Positions 16,004-23,468 of a DNA stretch of 64,000 nt are shown piece by piece. Position numbers and translations under genes: made by a program. The notes beneath the pieces were generated by a model, which was given only the letters and a program-made list of their open reading frames with translations, ran no database searches and was not told the origin of the DNA. Position 1 is the first letter of the stretch. Each line of letters begins with the position of its first letter. Origin of the DNA: Crossiella equi (GTDB lineage Bacteria > Actinomycetota > Actinomycetes > Mycobacteriales > Pseudonocardiaceae); contig NZ_JAGIOO010000001.1 of the NCBI RefSeq assembly GCF_017876755.1, positions 1 through 64,000 of the forward strand. Direction: 5' to 3'.

Positions 16004-17550
16004 CACGAGACCTGCCCGCCGAGCTCCGGGAAGTACTCCTGTAGCTGCTCGTCGGTGACGGCCGCCCCGAAGGGCAGCGAGCCCAACGCGGGCTTGCCCC
16101 AGCCGCACAGGCCGTGCACCTGGGACAGCGCGTAGAGCGCGAGCGCCGGATCGCGGAGCAGCTTGCCGGCGAAGACGACCACGGCAATCTCACCGACCGG
16201 CTGCCCGAGAGCACGACGCTCGACGGCCTCCCGCACCGCCCGGGTTCCCCAGCTGTGCCGGAGGCCGAGCATCGGGTCCCGGTTGAGCATCGCCGCGGTC
16301 CGGCTGACGAGCTGTGCGAACTTCTCGAGCTCGTCGGTGGCGGCCGCCAGCCTCTCCGGCTGGACGAGGTCACGGTTGGCCAGCTCCGCCAAGCCCCTGC
16401 TGCCGTCCGCGAAGGCGTCGGCGGCAAGCAGCTCGGTGTCGAGCTGGCCGACCGGCAGAAGCGTCATCCGGTCGAGCCACTTGGCGCCGAAGTCGATGCT
16501 GGGACGGTTGGTGGTCGCCGCGATCACCGCCTGGCGGTGGATCGGCACGTCGATCGCCCCAGCCGTCACCGGGAAGTAGGCCTGGAGCCGGGTGGCGGTC
16601 GGGTTGAGGAGGGGCTCGATGGCGTCGAGCACGTCCAGCCGGTCCGTCCACCGGTGCAGGTCCACCAGCTCGACGACGCACGGGTGCTGCACGGCCTCCG
16701 CGAGGAGGCTGTGCTGGAGGACGGTCGCCCCGCCCTCCAGACCGACCCGGAACAGCTCGATCTGGTCCGGGCAGTTCACCGTGAGGTGCGGAACCCCGCG
16801 CTCAGCGGCGAACCGGGCCAACGTGGCCGACTTGCCCGTCCCGGGCGGCCCCGCCAGCAGGAAAACGCGCCGCCGGAGCGTGCTCAGGTTCTCCAGCTGT
16901 TGGAGGATCGAGCAGTCGGTCACCGCACCGGTCAACCTCGCCGGCTCCGGGATCCGCTCGGCCAGTTGCTCGGGCCAGTGGTAGTTGTGCAGCACGGTCC
17001 GCTCCGCCCGCACAGGCCGCAGCGCGACGACCGCACGCTCCCACTTCTCGGCAGCCGGGTCGAACACGAGCCGGTCTTCGTCGACGAAGTCCAGCGGGTG
17101 GTCCCGCTGGGTGAAGGTGCTGAACTCGGGCAGGTTGGCGAGTACCGCCTTGACGATGTCGCTGGTGGCACCCTCGAGCGTGCTGGCCGCCTGTAGCAGG
17201 ACCTCGTGGTGGTCGCACAGGCGCGCGGTGCAGATGTCGCAGGAAGCCATCTTGCCGCCGGGCTGCTTGAGGTAGAGCAGCAGCGCGGCGGGCCTTTCGT
17301 CGAGGCCGCCGTCGCGGATCCTCAGCCCGACGTAGGTGTTGCGGTCACCGCTGTCGTCGGTGAAGTGCGCCGCGAGGTCGACGGTGGTGATGCCATTGTC
17401 GTTGGTCACCTTCGCCGAGCTGTTGGCGAGGTTGGTCCACATGCTGCGCGACTTCTGGACGCGCGTCAGGTATGCCAGTCCGTCCACGTTGTGCCCTGGC
17501 GGCGCCAGTACCCGCGGTCCGGTGGACCACGAGCCGCCAGGGGGTGCCAC
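16003..17550 (-). CDS. MoxR-like AAA+ ATPase
   Basis: 515 residues from GTG 17550. Walker A GPPGTGKS is at about residue 235. The Walker B position reads CVVELVDLHRW, so the usual DE is D followed by L; the catalytic glutamate appears lost. Sensor 1 is VIAATTNRPS. The first 220 residues are a separate domain with a Cys cluster (CDICTARLCDHH, about residues 100-112) that may bind zinc. It is translated together with the VWA protein, the usual AAA+/VWA partnership. The degenerate Walker B suggests altered ATP turnover. Confidence 0.8.
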   Translation of the reverse strand: MAPPGGSWSTGPRVLAPPGHNVDGLAYLTRVQKSRSMWTNLANSSAKVTNDNGITTVDLAAHFTDDSGDRNTYVGLRIRDGGLDERPAALLLYLKQPGGKMASCDICTARLCDHHEVLLQAASTLEGATSDIVKAVLANLPEFSTFTQRDHPLDFVDEDRLVFDPAAEKWERAVVALRPVRAERTVLHNYHWPEQLAERIPEPARLTGAVTDCSILQQLENLSTLRRRVFLLAGPPGTGKSATLARFAAERGVPHLTVNCPDQIELFRVGLEGGATVLQHSLLAEAVQHPCVVELVDLHRWTDRLDVLDAIEPLLNPTATRLQAYFPVTAGAIDVPIHRQAVIAATTNRPSIDFGAKWLDRMTLLPVGQLDTELLAADAFADGSRGLAELANRDLVQPERLAAATDELEKFAQLVSRTAAMLNRDPMLGLRHSWGTRAVREAVERRALGQPVGEIAVVVFAGKLLRDPALALYALSQVHGLCGWGKPALGSLPFGAAVTDEQLQEYFPELGGQVS

Positions 17551-17627
17551 CGCCTTCCAGCGGAGTGCGGGTACGCCCTGGCGCGGGCGCCGGTGTTCAG
17601 GTACGCGTGTTGAGCTGTCAAGGAACC

Positions 17628-17647
17628 TGCCCGCGACTAGGCGGGCA
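17628..17647 (-). terminator. Hairpin in the leader of the AAA+ gene
   Basis: TGCCCGC and GCGGGCA pair around a six-base loop, between the gene ending at 17665 and the AAA+ start at 17550. It could terminate the upstream gene or act in the AAA+ leader RNA. Confidence 0.4.
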
Positions 17648-17653
17648 ACCGGA

Positions 17654-17664
17654 CAGGTAACGCG
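17654..17664 (-). promoter_or_regulatory. Element motif (GCGCGTTACCTG)
   Basis: About 105 bases upstream of GTG 17550 and directly after the stop of the preceding gene (17665). It is followed by TTGCCC in the place of the GTGTCC block. Confidence 0.6.
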
Positions 17665-18045
17665 CTACGGCTGCCGGGCAGCCTGCAACACCTCTGCGAC
17701 CTTGGCCGCGACCAAGAGCTCGTCCTCTGCGGAGAGTTGGTAGACACCGGAGATCGAGGAGCTCAGGCTGTCGACCCACTCGCGGGCATCAAACCTATGA
17801 GTCGCCCCGGAAGCGGAAGGTCGGCCAACGACCAGATCGTCCAGCGCGGCTTGACGGGAGCCAGTCGATGCCTCGTCGACCACGGGACCCGGCAGTGGTG
17901 ATCGCTCCTGCCCGTGCAGCGGTCTCAGGACGGCGAGCAGGCCGGCTTCGACCGTGTCGATCTTGGCGCCGGAGAGTCCGGCTCCCATGGCAAAGCGGTA
18001 GGTCAGCACCGAGACGAGCGCATGGGCCACGATGTGCGAATCCAC
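17665..18045 (-). CDS. Small protein of unknown function upstream of the AAA+/VWA pair
   Basis: 126 residues from GTG 18045, which has an excellent GGAGGAGGG site. Predicted mostly helical (HIVAHALVSVLTYRFAMGAGL, LSAEDELLVAAKVAEVLQAA). It contains no cysteine or known motif. It has its own element motif and lies just upstream of the AAA+ motif, so it may be an accessory of the AAA+/VWA system, but this is inferred from position only. Confidence 0.65.
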   Translation of the reverse strand: MDSHIVAHALVSVLTYRFAMGAGLSGAKIDTVEAGLLAVLRPLHGQERSPLPGPVVDEASTGSRQAALDDLVVGRPSASGATHRFDAREWVDSLSSSISGVYQLSAEDELLVAAKVAEVLQAARQP

Positions 18046-18083
18046 CGGTTGCCCTCCTCCGCCGTCACGCCGCTGGCGAACCA

Positions 18084-18094
18084 AGCGTAACGAC
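18084..18094 (-). promoter_or_regulatory. Element motif variant (GTCGTTACGCT)
   Basis: GTTACGCTTGG on the minus strand about 40 bases upstream of GTG 18045. Confidence 0.5.
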
Positions 18095-18105
18095 GGGGGG
18101 TGGGC

Positions 18106-18137
18106 GCCGCCCGTCACCGGAAGCGGTGACGGGCGGC
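18106..18137 (-). terminator. 14-bp perfect hairpin after the helicase gene
   Basis: GCCGCCCGTCACCG pairs with CGGTGACGGGCGGC around GAAG, a stable tetraloop, downstream of the minus-strand gene ending at 18176. Confidence 0.75.
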
Positions 18138-18175
18138 GGCCTGTGGTGACGGTCGTCCAGCACAGCAGAGCGCGG

Positions 18176-19819
18176 TCAGGCGGTCTCGGGCTGCCAGGCG
18201 TCAACCTCGGGGTCAACCGGCACCCACTGCGCGCGTGCAACGCGCAGCCCACCAGCGAGGTCCGGGGATGCTGGTGGCTGCACCACGTAGGACGGCAGCT
18301 CCCACAGTCGGATCTCGTGTTCCTGGACCGGCTCGGTCGGCCCCGGGACGGCAGTCGCAGCGGGTTGTTCATTCACCACGACCTGCACCTCGCCGGGGAA
18401 CTGGAAAATGCCGCCGACGAACTTGAGGGACAGCTGCCTGGTCATGACCGAGCGGCCGGAGACCCGGAGCTCGGCGTGCTCCGGCGGGTGTACCCGGCCC
18501 TCGTAGTCGCGGGCCAGCATGCAGAACACGCTCGCCGTCTCGAACAGGGCCCGCGCACCGTTGATTTCGGTCGGGGCCGGGGGTTCGAGGGTCGGACGGA
18601 CCTGTTGCTGGGTCCGGTGGTCGACCGTGACGCGCTGCGGGGCCTCCCGGCGGGCGTTGACCTGTTCGCACACGATCACGTTGCACGGCAGGCCTGCCAG
18701 GTTGGCGTACCGGCGGCCGCCGAGCCCGAACCAGCCCGGGTCGAACACCCGGAGGCTGGTGTCGGCGCCGCGGATGAACTCCTCGCAGGCGGAGAAGTCG
18801 TTGCCCGCCGCGAGCATCGAGGTGAGGTAGTCCACCAGGCAGCCGGCGAACCAGCACTGCTCGACGTCCAAGCCGTGCTGGTCGGCCCACCGGTGGTTGG
18901 CCACGGCGAACCGGCGGATCTCCGACTTCACGCTCGCCAGCCGCTTCGCCGGGTCGGTGCCTGCCCGGGCGAAGAACTCCTTCCCGAACAGCAGGTACTT
19001 CGGTCGACCGAGCGGGGTGGCCGAGCCGACCTCCTGGCCGGTAGGTAGGTACCGCTGCAACCGCGTGACCAGCTCCGCGCGGGTCATCTCGGTGCAGAAG
19101 TACACGACCTGCGCCTCCGGGGCCACGACGGCCGCGGCCGCCACCAGGCGTGCGGCCCACCAGCAGGCCAACGCGGTCTTGCCCACCTTGGTGCGTGCGC
19201 CCAGGAGCACGAGCTCGCCGAGCCAGTCCGCGCGCTGGTGCAGCAGCCGGTCCAGCGTGGGGTGCACGGGGAAGCCACGGCCGGTGCCGACGGCGGCCAG
19301 TTCGGCTCGCAGTACCTCCGCGCTGTGTGCGGCGTACGGGTCGGTGGCGACCCACTGGTCGTCGTCGGTGAGCACCAGGTCCCGGAGTTCCTGCAGGTCC
19401 TCGCCCGCCCGGTCGTTCGCGCCGGACTGGTAGTGGTGCTGGACCGACTTCAGCAGCTTCTCCACCCGCCGGTGGCGGTACCGGCGGGAGACGAGCGCGG
19501 CCAGCACCTCGACCTCGTCCGCACAGCCGGGCAGCTGGGGGTGCCGGCGCTCGGCCTCCTCGTCCCACGCCGCGATGGCGCGGTCGAGGTGCGGGTGCAG
19601 GCCCGCGTCCAGGTTGTACCGGACGCCGACCTCCGCCAGCTGCGGATATCCCTCCCGGATCGCGCGGATCCGGTCGAACGTCCGCCCGGCGGTGTGGTCG
19701 CCGAACTCCTCGGCGCCGCTGACGACCGAGCCGGTGTGCCCCTCGGCGAGTTCCGGGGCGCGCACCAGGCAGGCGATCAGCAGCAGCTCCGCGCGGTCGG
19801 CCTCGGCATCGAGGTGCAC
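18176..19819 (-). CDS. DnaB-like replicative helicase (RecA-fold ATPase)
   Basis: 547 residues from GTG 19819, which has ACGGAG seven bases upstream. The C-terminal RecA-type domain has Walker A GARTKVGKTA (about residue 205), VVYFCTEMTRAEL in the Walker B region, and LVDYLTSML. The N-terminal 190 residues (AELLLIACLVRAPELAEG, YPQLAEVGVRYNLDAGL) resemble the DnaB N-terminal helical domain. DnaB-type hexamers unwind DNA ahead of the fork. Together with the primase (25220) and polymerase (23469) genes this gives the element a replication core. The arginine finger and loop motifs are less clear, so a DnaB-derived ATPase with another role cannot be excluded. Confidence 0.65.
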   Translation of the reverse strand: MHLDAEADRAELLLIACLVRAPELAEGHTGSVVSGAEEFGDHTAGRTFDRIRAIREGYPQLAEVGVRYNLDAGLHPHLDRAIAAWDEEAERRHPQLPGCADEVEVLAALVSRRYRHRRVEKLLKSVQHHYQSGANDRAGEDLQELRDLVLTDDDQWVATDPYAAHSAEVLRAELAAVGTGRGFPVHPTLDRLLHQRADWLGELVLLGARTKVGKTALACWWAARLVAAAAVVAPEAQVVYFCTEMTRAELVTRLQRYLPTGQEVGSATPLGRPKYLLFGKEFFARAGTDPAKRLASVKSEIRRFAVANHRWADQHGLDVEQCWFAGCLVDYLTSMLAAGNDFSACEEFIRGADTSLRVFDPGWFGLGGRRYANLAGLPCNVIVCEQVNARREAPQRVTVDHRTQQQVRPTLEPPAPTEINGARALFETASVFCMLARDYEGRVHPPEHAELRVSGRSVMTRQLSLKFVGGIFQFPGEVQVVVNEQPAATAVPGPTEPVQEHEIRLWELPSYVVQPPASPDLAGGLRVARAQWVPVDPEVDAWQPETA

Positions 19820-19909
19820 ATCGTTCTCCGTCTCGTGTGGACGGCCGGACCGCGACGCGGTCACCGGCCGCGTCTCTGCTGTGGAGTTGCCAAAGGACAG
19901 TCGCTCCGC

Positions 19910-19917
19910 CAGGTAAC
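19910..19917 (-). promoter_or_regulatory. Element motif, left half of divergent pair
   Basis: GTTACCTG read on the minus strand, about 90 bases upstream of the helicase GTG at 19819. It forms an inverted pair with 19929-19936, with 11 bases between them. Confidence 0.65.
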
Positions 19918-19928
19918 GCGAACCGCGC

Positions 19929-19936
19929 GTTACCTG
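19929..19936 (+). promoter_or_regulatory. Element motif, right half of divergent pair
   Basis: GTTACCTG then, five bases later, GGGTCC, about 108 bases before ATG 20044. It is preceded by GCGC. Confidence 0.65.
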
Positions 19937-20043
19937 GAGCTGGGTCCAACCGGTGGACCAGGCGCACGTAGCGGCGTCCGGTTCGCCGGACCGCCGCCGC
20001 ACGTCGTCTCGGGACCGCCGACGAACCCAGGAAGGAGAGCGTC

Positions 20044-20631
20044 ATGGGCCGGAACGCAGCCTCGTTGGCGCACGTCGGGGCGATCATCGGGTGTGGCAGC
20101 GAACCAGCAGGTGGCGGCCACGGCAACTACTGGCTCGACAAGATCGGGGCCGGTCGGTGGCAGTGGCTCGCCGTGAACCCGGTGCACGGCACCTACCACT
20201 CCGGGCACGGCTGGCCCGTGCCAGTGGGGGAGCTGCCGCCGGGCACCGTGTTCGAGCACCGGCACCACGCGTTGTTCCTGCTGTGGGGACGGCCTGAGCT
20301 CCGTGCGGGCGAGGCGGTACCTCAGGAGGACGTCGACCAGGTCGGCACCGCGCTGGACCGGCTCGCGGGCTACGACGGTGCACAGCTCGATGCCGGACGT
20401 CCCGCGATGGTCCCGGTGCTCGACGTGCTCGTGCGTGCGCAGTTCGGCGGCATCCGCTGGTGGCTGTCCGCGTTGCACGGCGACCTGCTGGCACCACCGC
20501 CCAGGCCGGACGCCGGACTGACCAGGATCCGCAAGTACCTGGCCGAGCCGCACCTGCTCGCTGCCTGGGCAAGCCCGGACGGCACCAGGTGGGCTCGCCC
20601 GGCCGCGTTCGTCGGAGGCACGCCGTGCTGA
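20044..20631 (+). CDS. Protein of unknown function
   Basis: 195 residues from ATG 20044 with AGGAGAGCG upstream. The N-terminal half is rich in Gly, His and Trp (GGGHGNYWLDKIGAGRWQWLAVN, YHSGHGWPVPVG), the C-terminal half is helical with a RWWLSALHGDLL segment. No family recognised. It is the first gene of a probable two-gene unit, overlapping the next gene by seven bases, and shares a divergent control region with the helicase gene, so a role in element replication is possible. Confidence 0.65.
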   Translation: MGRNAASLAHVGAIIGCGSEPAGGGHGNYWLDKIGAGRWQWLAVNPVHGTYHSGHGWPVPVGELPPGTVFEHRHHALFLLWGRPELRAGEAVPQEDVDQVGTALDRLAGYDGAQLDAGRPAMVPVLDVLVRAQFGGIRWWLSALHGDLLAPPPRPDAGLTRIRKYLAEPHLLAAWASPDGTRWARPAAFVGGTPC

Positions 20632-22307
20632 AACGATCGGTCGACCGCGCGGCTCTCGCGCGCTGCGTTGAGCGGGACCTCGCTGAGCTCGACGAGCTGG
20701 GCACCGCGGTGGCCACGGCGAAGCGGTTGCGCGGACAGGTCCACCAGGCCGCGCTGCCAGCGCGGCGGAAGGTCTGCGGGTTGCACGATGCCGTTCTCGC
20801 GGTCCAGCACCGGGCCGGGGCGAACAGGACCGCGCTCAGGCAGATCCGGGATCTGCTGCGGCGCCGATCCGGTCCCGTCCGGTCGATCCGCTTGGCGGCG
20901 ATGTTCCACGACCACCTGCACGGGGTGGGCGTGCCGCCGTGTGCTCGGACGCAGGCCGTGAACGCCCTGCCGCACGGTGAGCTGGCCGAGGTGCTGGAGG
21001 CTGGGGAGAACCTCAGCTCCGCGCTCTGGTCAGAGGCGCACTGGAGGCGGGACGACTTCGCCCGGGATCTCGACCAGCTGCGGTCCTGGCTGGGCCGGGT
21101 ACCGGAACTTCGGGCCCCGGACCGGCTCGTCCTGCTCACCGACCACGGGCACGAGGTGCTGCGGCACCCGCGGCCCGCTGTGCGCGGACGGCAGCCGAAC
21201 TCGGGTGACGACGTGGAAATCCTCAGCGCGGCACAGCTCGATCTGCTGCACGCCGGGATGGTGAAGGGCTGGCATGCGCAGCGCGTGGCCGAAATGGCCG
21301 GCACCTCCACGTACCGGGCGATCGACGCCACGGTGCGGTGTGGCAGCTGGCTCCGACGCCACCTCGGGGTTCGACGGCCAACCTCCCGGCCGGTGTTCGG
21401 CCGGACCAGGATGTCCACGTCCTGGCTGGCACAACACCGAGCGGCGGCCAAGGGCGACGTACTCACCTTCGCCTGGCACTACCGGCCACAGCTGGGAGCC
21501 TGGTACCAGATCGAGCGTGGGGACGTGCTCGACCTGCTCGGCCTCTCGCCGATGGGTTCGGTCCACCACCGCGCGCTCCTGGCGCACGTCGTCGCGGGCG
21601 GGGTTCTGTCGGACTTCGCCGCGCAGGACGGTCGCCGGTACCGCGAGGTGGTCGCGGCCTGGACGGCGATGGTCGAGCACACGGCGACGCTCCAACAGGT
21701 CGAGCAGCAGCTCCTCCAACAGGCGGGCGTACTGCCCACCCGGCACGACCACGTGCGGGAGCACGCGCTGGCTGAACAAGCCCGCAGCGTTCGAGTGGGC
21801 TTGCGCACCCTCAGCCTGTCCATCGAGGACAACCTCGCCAGCAGCTACCAGGCCTTGGCGGATGCGGTGAAGGACGGTTCCTCGACCACGGCCGGGGCCG
21901 CACTGCGCGCGTACCGCGCGGTCCTGAACCGTCACCTCGCTCGAGTGCGCCGGTACCCGGTCGCCACCTCACCACTGCGGTGGGGCCGACGGGAGCTGGA
22001 GTCCTTCGAGCGGAGTCGTGGCCTGGCTGGTGCCCCGGACCTCGGGTTGAGGGCCAGGGCGATCGAAAGCATTCGTGCCGAGGTGCGCAGGCTCGGCAAG
22101 TGCGGAACATCGGGGCGGCCGCAGCCGGAGTACGAGCTGCTCACCTTGCTGCACCGGACGCTCGCCTCGGCGTTGAGGAACGGCACCGAGCCGGAGTTGC
22201 CGCTGCACTGGCGGCTCTGGCTGAGCCCCGGGGCACCCGATGCGCACGTGTGGCAGGCCTTCCAGGTCTGGCCGGACCTCATCGTGCTGGCGGCGAGCAC
22301 TCCGTGA
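20625..22307 (+). CDS. Large Arg-rich helical protein of unknown function
   Basis: 560 residues from GTG 20625, which has GGAGG six bases upstream and overlaps the previous stop. Very rich in Arg, Leu, Ala and His with long predicted helices (ERDLAELDELGTAVATAKRL, QQVEQQLLQQAG). A possible helix-turn-helix lies near residues 215-245 (LHAGMVKGWHAQRVAEMAGTSTYRAIDATVR). This suggests a DNA-binding or structural protein; no enzyme motif was seen. A hairpin terminates the unit. Confidence 0.65.
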   Translation: MLKRSVDRAALARCVERDLAELDELGTAVATAKRLRGQVHQAALPARRKVCGLHDAVLAVQHRAGANRTALRQIRDLLRRRSGPVRSIRLAAMFHDHLHGVGVPPCARTQAVNALPHGELAEVLEAGENLSSALWSEAHWRRDDFARDLDQLRSWLGRVPELRAPDRLVLLTDHGHEVLRHPRPAVRGRQPNSGDDVEILSAAQLDLLHAGMVKGWHAQRVAEMAGTSTYRAIDATVRCGSWLRRHLGVRRPTSRPVFGRTRMSTSWLAQHRAAAKGDVLTFAWHYRPQLGAWYQIERGDVLDLLGLSPMGSVHHRALLAHVVAGGVLSDFAAQDGRRYREVVAAWTAMVEHTATLQQVEQQLLQQAGVLPTRHDHVREHALAEQARSVRVGLRTLSLSIEDNLASSYQALADAVKDGSSTTAGAALRAYRAVLNRHLARVRRYPVATSPLRWGRRELESFERSRGLAGAPDLGLRARAIESIRAEVRRLGKCGTSGRPQPEYELLTLLHRTLASALRNGTEPELPLHWRLWLSPGAPDAHVWQAFQVWPDLIVLAASTP

Positions 22308-22311
22308 ACGG

Positions 22312-22340
22312 GGTGGGCGCCGGTACTCCCGGCGCCCACC
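22312..22340 (+). terminator. 12-bp perfect hairpin
   Basis: GGTGGGCGCCGG pairs with CCGGCGCCCACC around TACTC, just after the stop at 22307 and before the next element motif. Confidence 0.75.
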
Positions 22341-22346
22341 AACCCC

Positions 22347-22356
22347 GCGTTACCTG
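22347..22356 (+). promoter_or_regulatory. Element motif (GCGTTACCTG plus GTGTCC)
   Basis: Followed after five bases by GTGTCC, 42 bases before ATG 22398. One of the best-matching copies. Confidence 0.65.
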
Positions 22357-22397
22357 GAGTTGTGTCCTGCTGCTGGCACGGGAGAGGAACGATCACG

Positions 22398-22706
22398 ATG
22401 CCCACCACCGAGCTCTTGCCGGACACACCGTTCCTCCTGCACCTGAGGTTCCGTGTCCCGCTGTGGCGGATCACGCGGGGCACCGTGCGCATCGAGGCGG
22501 CCCTCACCGCGCTCGAGGTCGACGCCGTGCTCATCGATCAAGCACTCGCGGACGACCTCTTCGTGACGGTCTCGCTGCCCGCGGGAACCGTGCGCGAGGC
22601 GCTCCGCGGTGCCGAACCGACCGCACACGCCTTGCGGGCCGCGCGACGGCTCGCCGAGATGCTGTGGGACCTGGACCCGGTGCTCGTCCCGGGGAGCTCG
22701 TCGTGA
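22398..22706 (+). CDS. Small protein coupled to the second sigma-like gene
   Basis: 102 residues from ATG 22398. Two short beta-rich segments (LHLRFRVPLWRITRG, LFVTVSLPAG) and helices (EAALTALEVDAVLIDQALA, AHALRAARRLAEML). No family recognised. Its stop overlaps the start of the sigma-like gene (GTGA), an arrangement often seen for a sigma regulator or anti-sigma partner, though it has no membrane segment. The function is open. Confidence 0.65.
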   Translation: MPTTELLPDTPFLLHLRFRVPLWRITRGTVRIEAALTALEVDAVLIDQALADDLFVTVSLPAGTVREALRGAEPTAHALRAARRLAEMLWDLDPVLVPGSSS

Positions 22707-23413
22707 CCGCCGGAAGCTGGTGGCAGACCGCGCCGCTGGGGCCGGCGGGCCGCCGCGATCTCGCGCGGCTCGCCCCCAGCTTGATGACCGAGGTGCTCGA
22801 CCAGGCGATGGGCCTGGCCCGGCACGCGATCCGGGCCCAGCACTCCGCCTTGCGGGAGCTCTTGGGCGGTCCGGACGACCTGACCCAGCAGCTGCGACTG
22901 TGGATCCTGGAGGCCGCGGCGACCTACGACCCGGCACGCGGGCCCTGGACCGCCCACCTCACCCAGCGGGTGCGCCACCAGGCCGGTGACCACTGGCGGG
23001 CAGTCGTCGGGCAGTGCGCCCTGCGCCGGATACGGCGCTACCGTGCGGACGGAACTCCCCTCACCGGAGCCGAGCAGCTGCACGTTGCCCGGATCCTCTC
23101 GCTGCTGCCCGGCCGCCAGCACCAGCTGAACATCGCCGACTGCTCGGCTGACCCCTCCGAGAACCACCTCGCGGTCGAACAGAGCATGGCTGCCGGGACG
23201 GCGACCCTGGCCTACCTGCACGCGGTGGAGGCGGACGAGGAACAGCACGCCCGGCGCCTGCGGCAGGGCTTCGTGGTGCACGTCCTCCGGCACCTGCACG
23301 GGCAGGCGTTGCGCAGGATCGCGCCGTGCGGCGGCATGCACCACCGCACCAGCGCCGCGGTCGAGGAGGAGTTCCAGCAGCGAGTACGAGACCTGCTCCA
23401 ACCCCCGGGGTGA
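22703..23413 (+). CDS. Second sigma-70-family-like protein
   Basis: 236 residues from GTG 22703, overlapping the previous stop. Residues 55-100 follow sigma region 2: DDLTQQLRLWILEAAATYDPARGPWTAHLTQRVRHQAGDHW mirrors the DLxQEGxxxLxxAxxxYDPxxGxFxxYxxxxIRxxIxD pattern. The C-terminal half is helical and could contain a region 4-like HTH, but I could not assign it with certainty. It lies in an operon led by a best-match element motif. Along with the sigma-like protein at 2452-3846 it could direct element transcription. Confidence 0.6.
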   Translation: MTAGSWWQTAPLGPAGRRDLARLAPSLMTEVLDQAMGLARHAIRAQHSALRELLGGPDDLTQQLRLWILEAAATYDPARGPWTAHLTQRVRHQAGDHWRAVVGQCALRRIRRYRADGTPLTGAEQLHVARILSLLPGRQHQLNIADCSADPSENHLAVEQSMAAGTATLAYLHAVEADEEQHARRLRQGFVVHVLRHLHGQALRRIAPCGGMHHRTSAAVEEEFQQRVRDLLQPPG

Positions 23414-23421
23414 CAGAGGAA

Positions 23422-23452
23422 GGGGTGGGGCGGCTCACCGCCACCCCACCCC
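23422..23452. terminator. Hairpin between convergent genes
   Basis: GGGGTGGGG pairs with CCCCACCCC, with inner CGG and CCG also pairing, between the stops of the sigma-like gene (23413) and the polymerase gene (23469). Confidence 0.65.
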
Positions 23453-23468
23453 GGTACATCTTCTGCGG

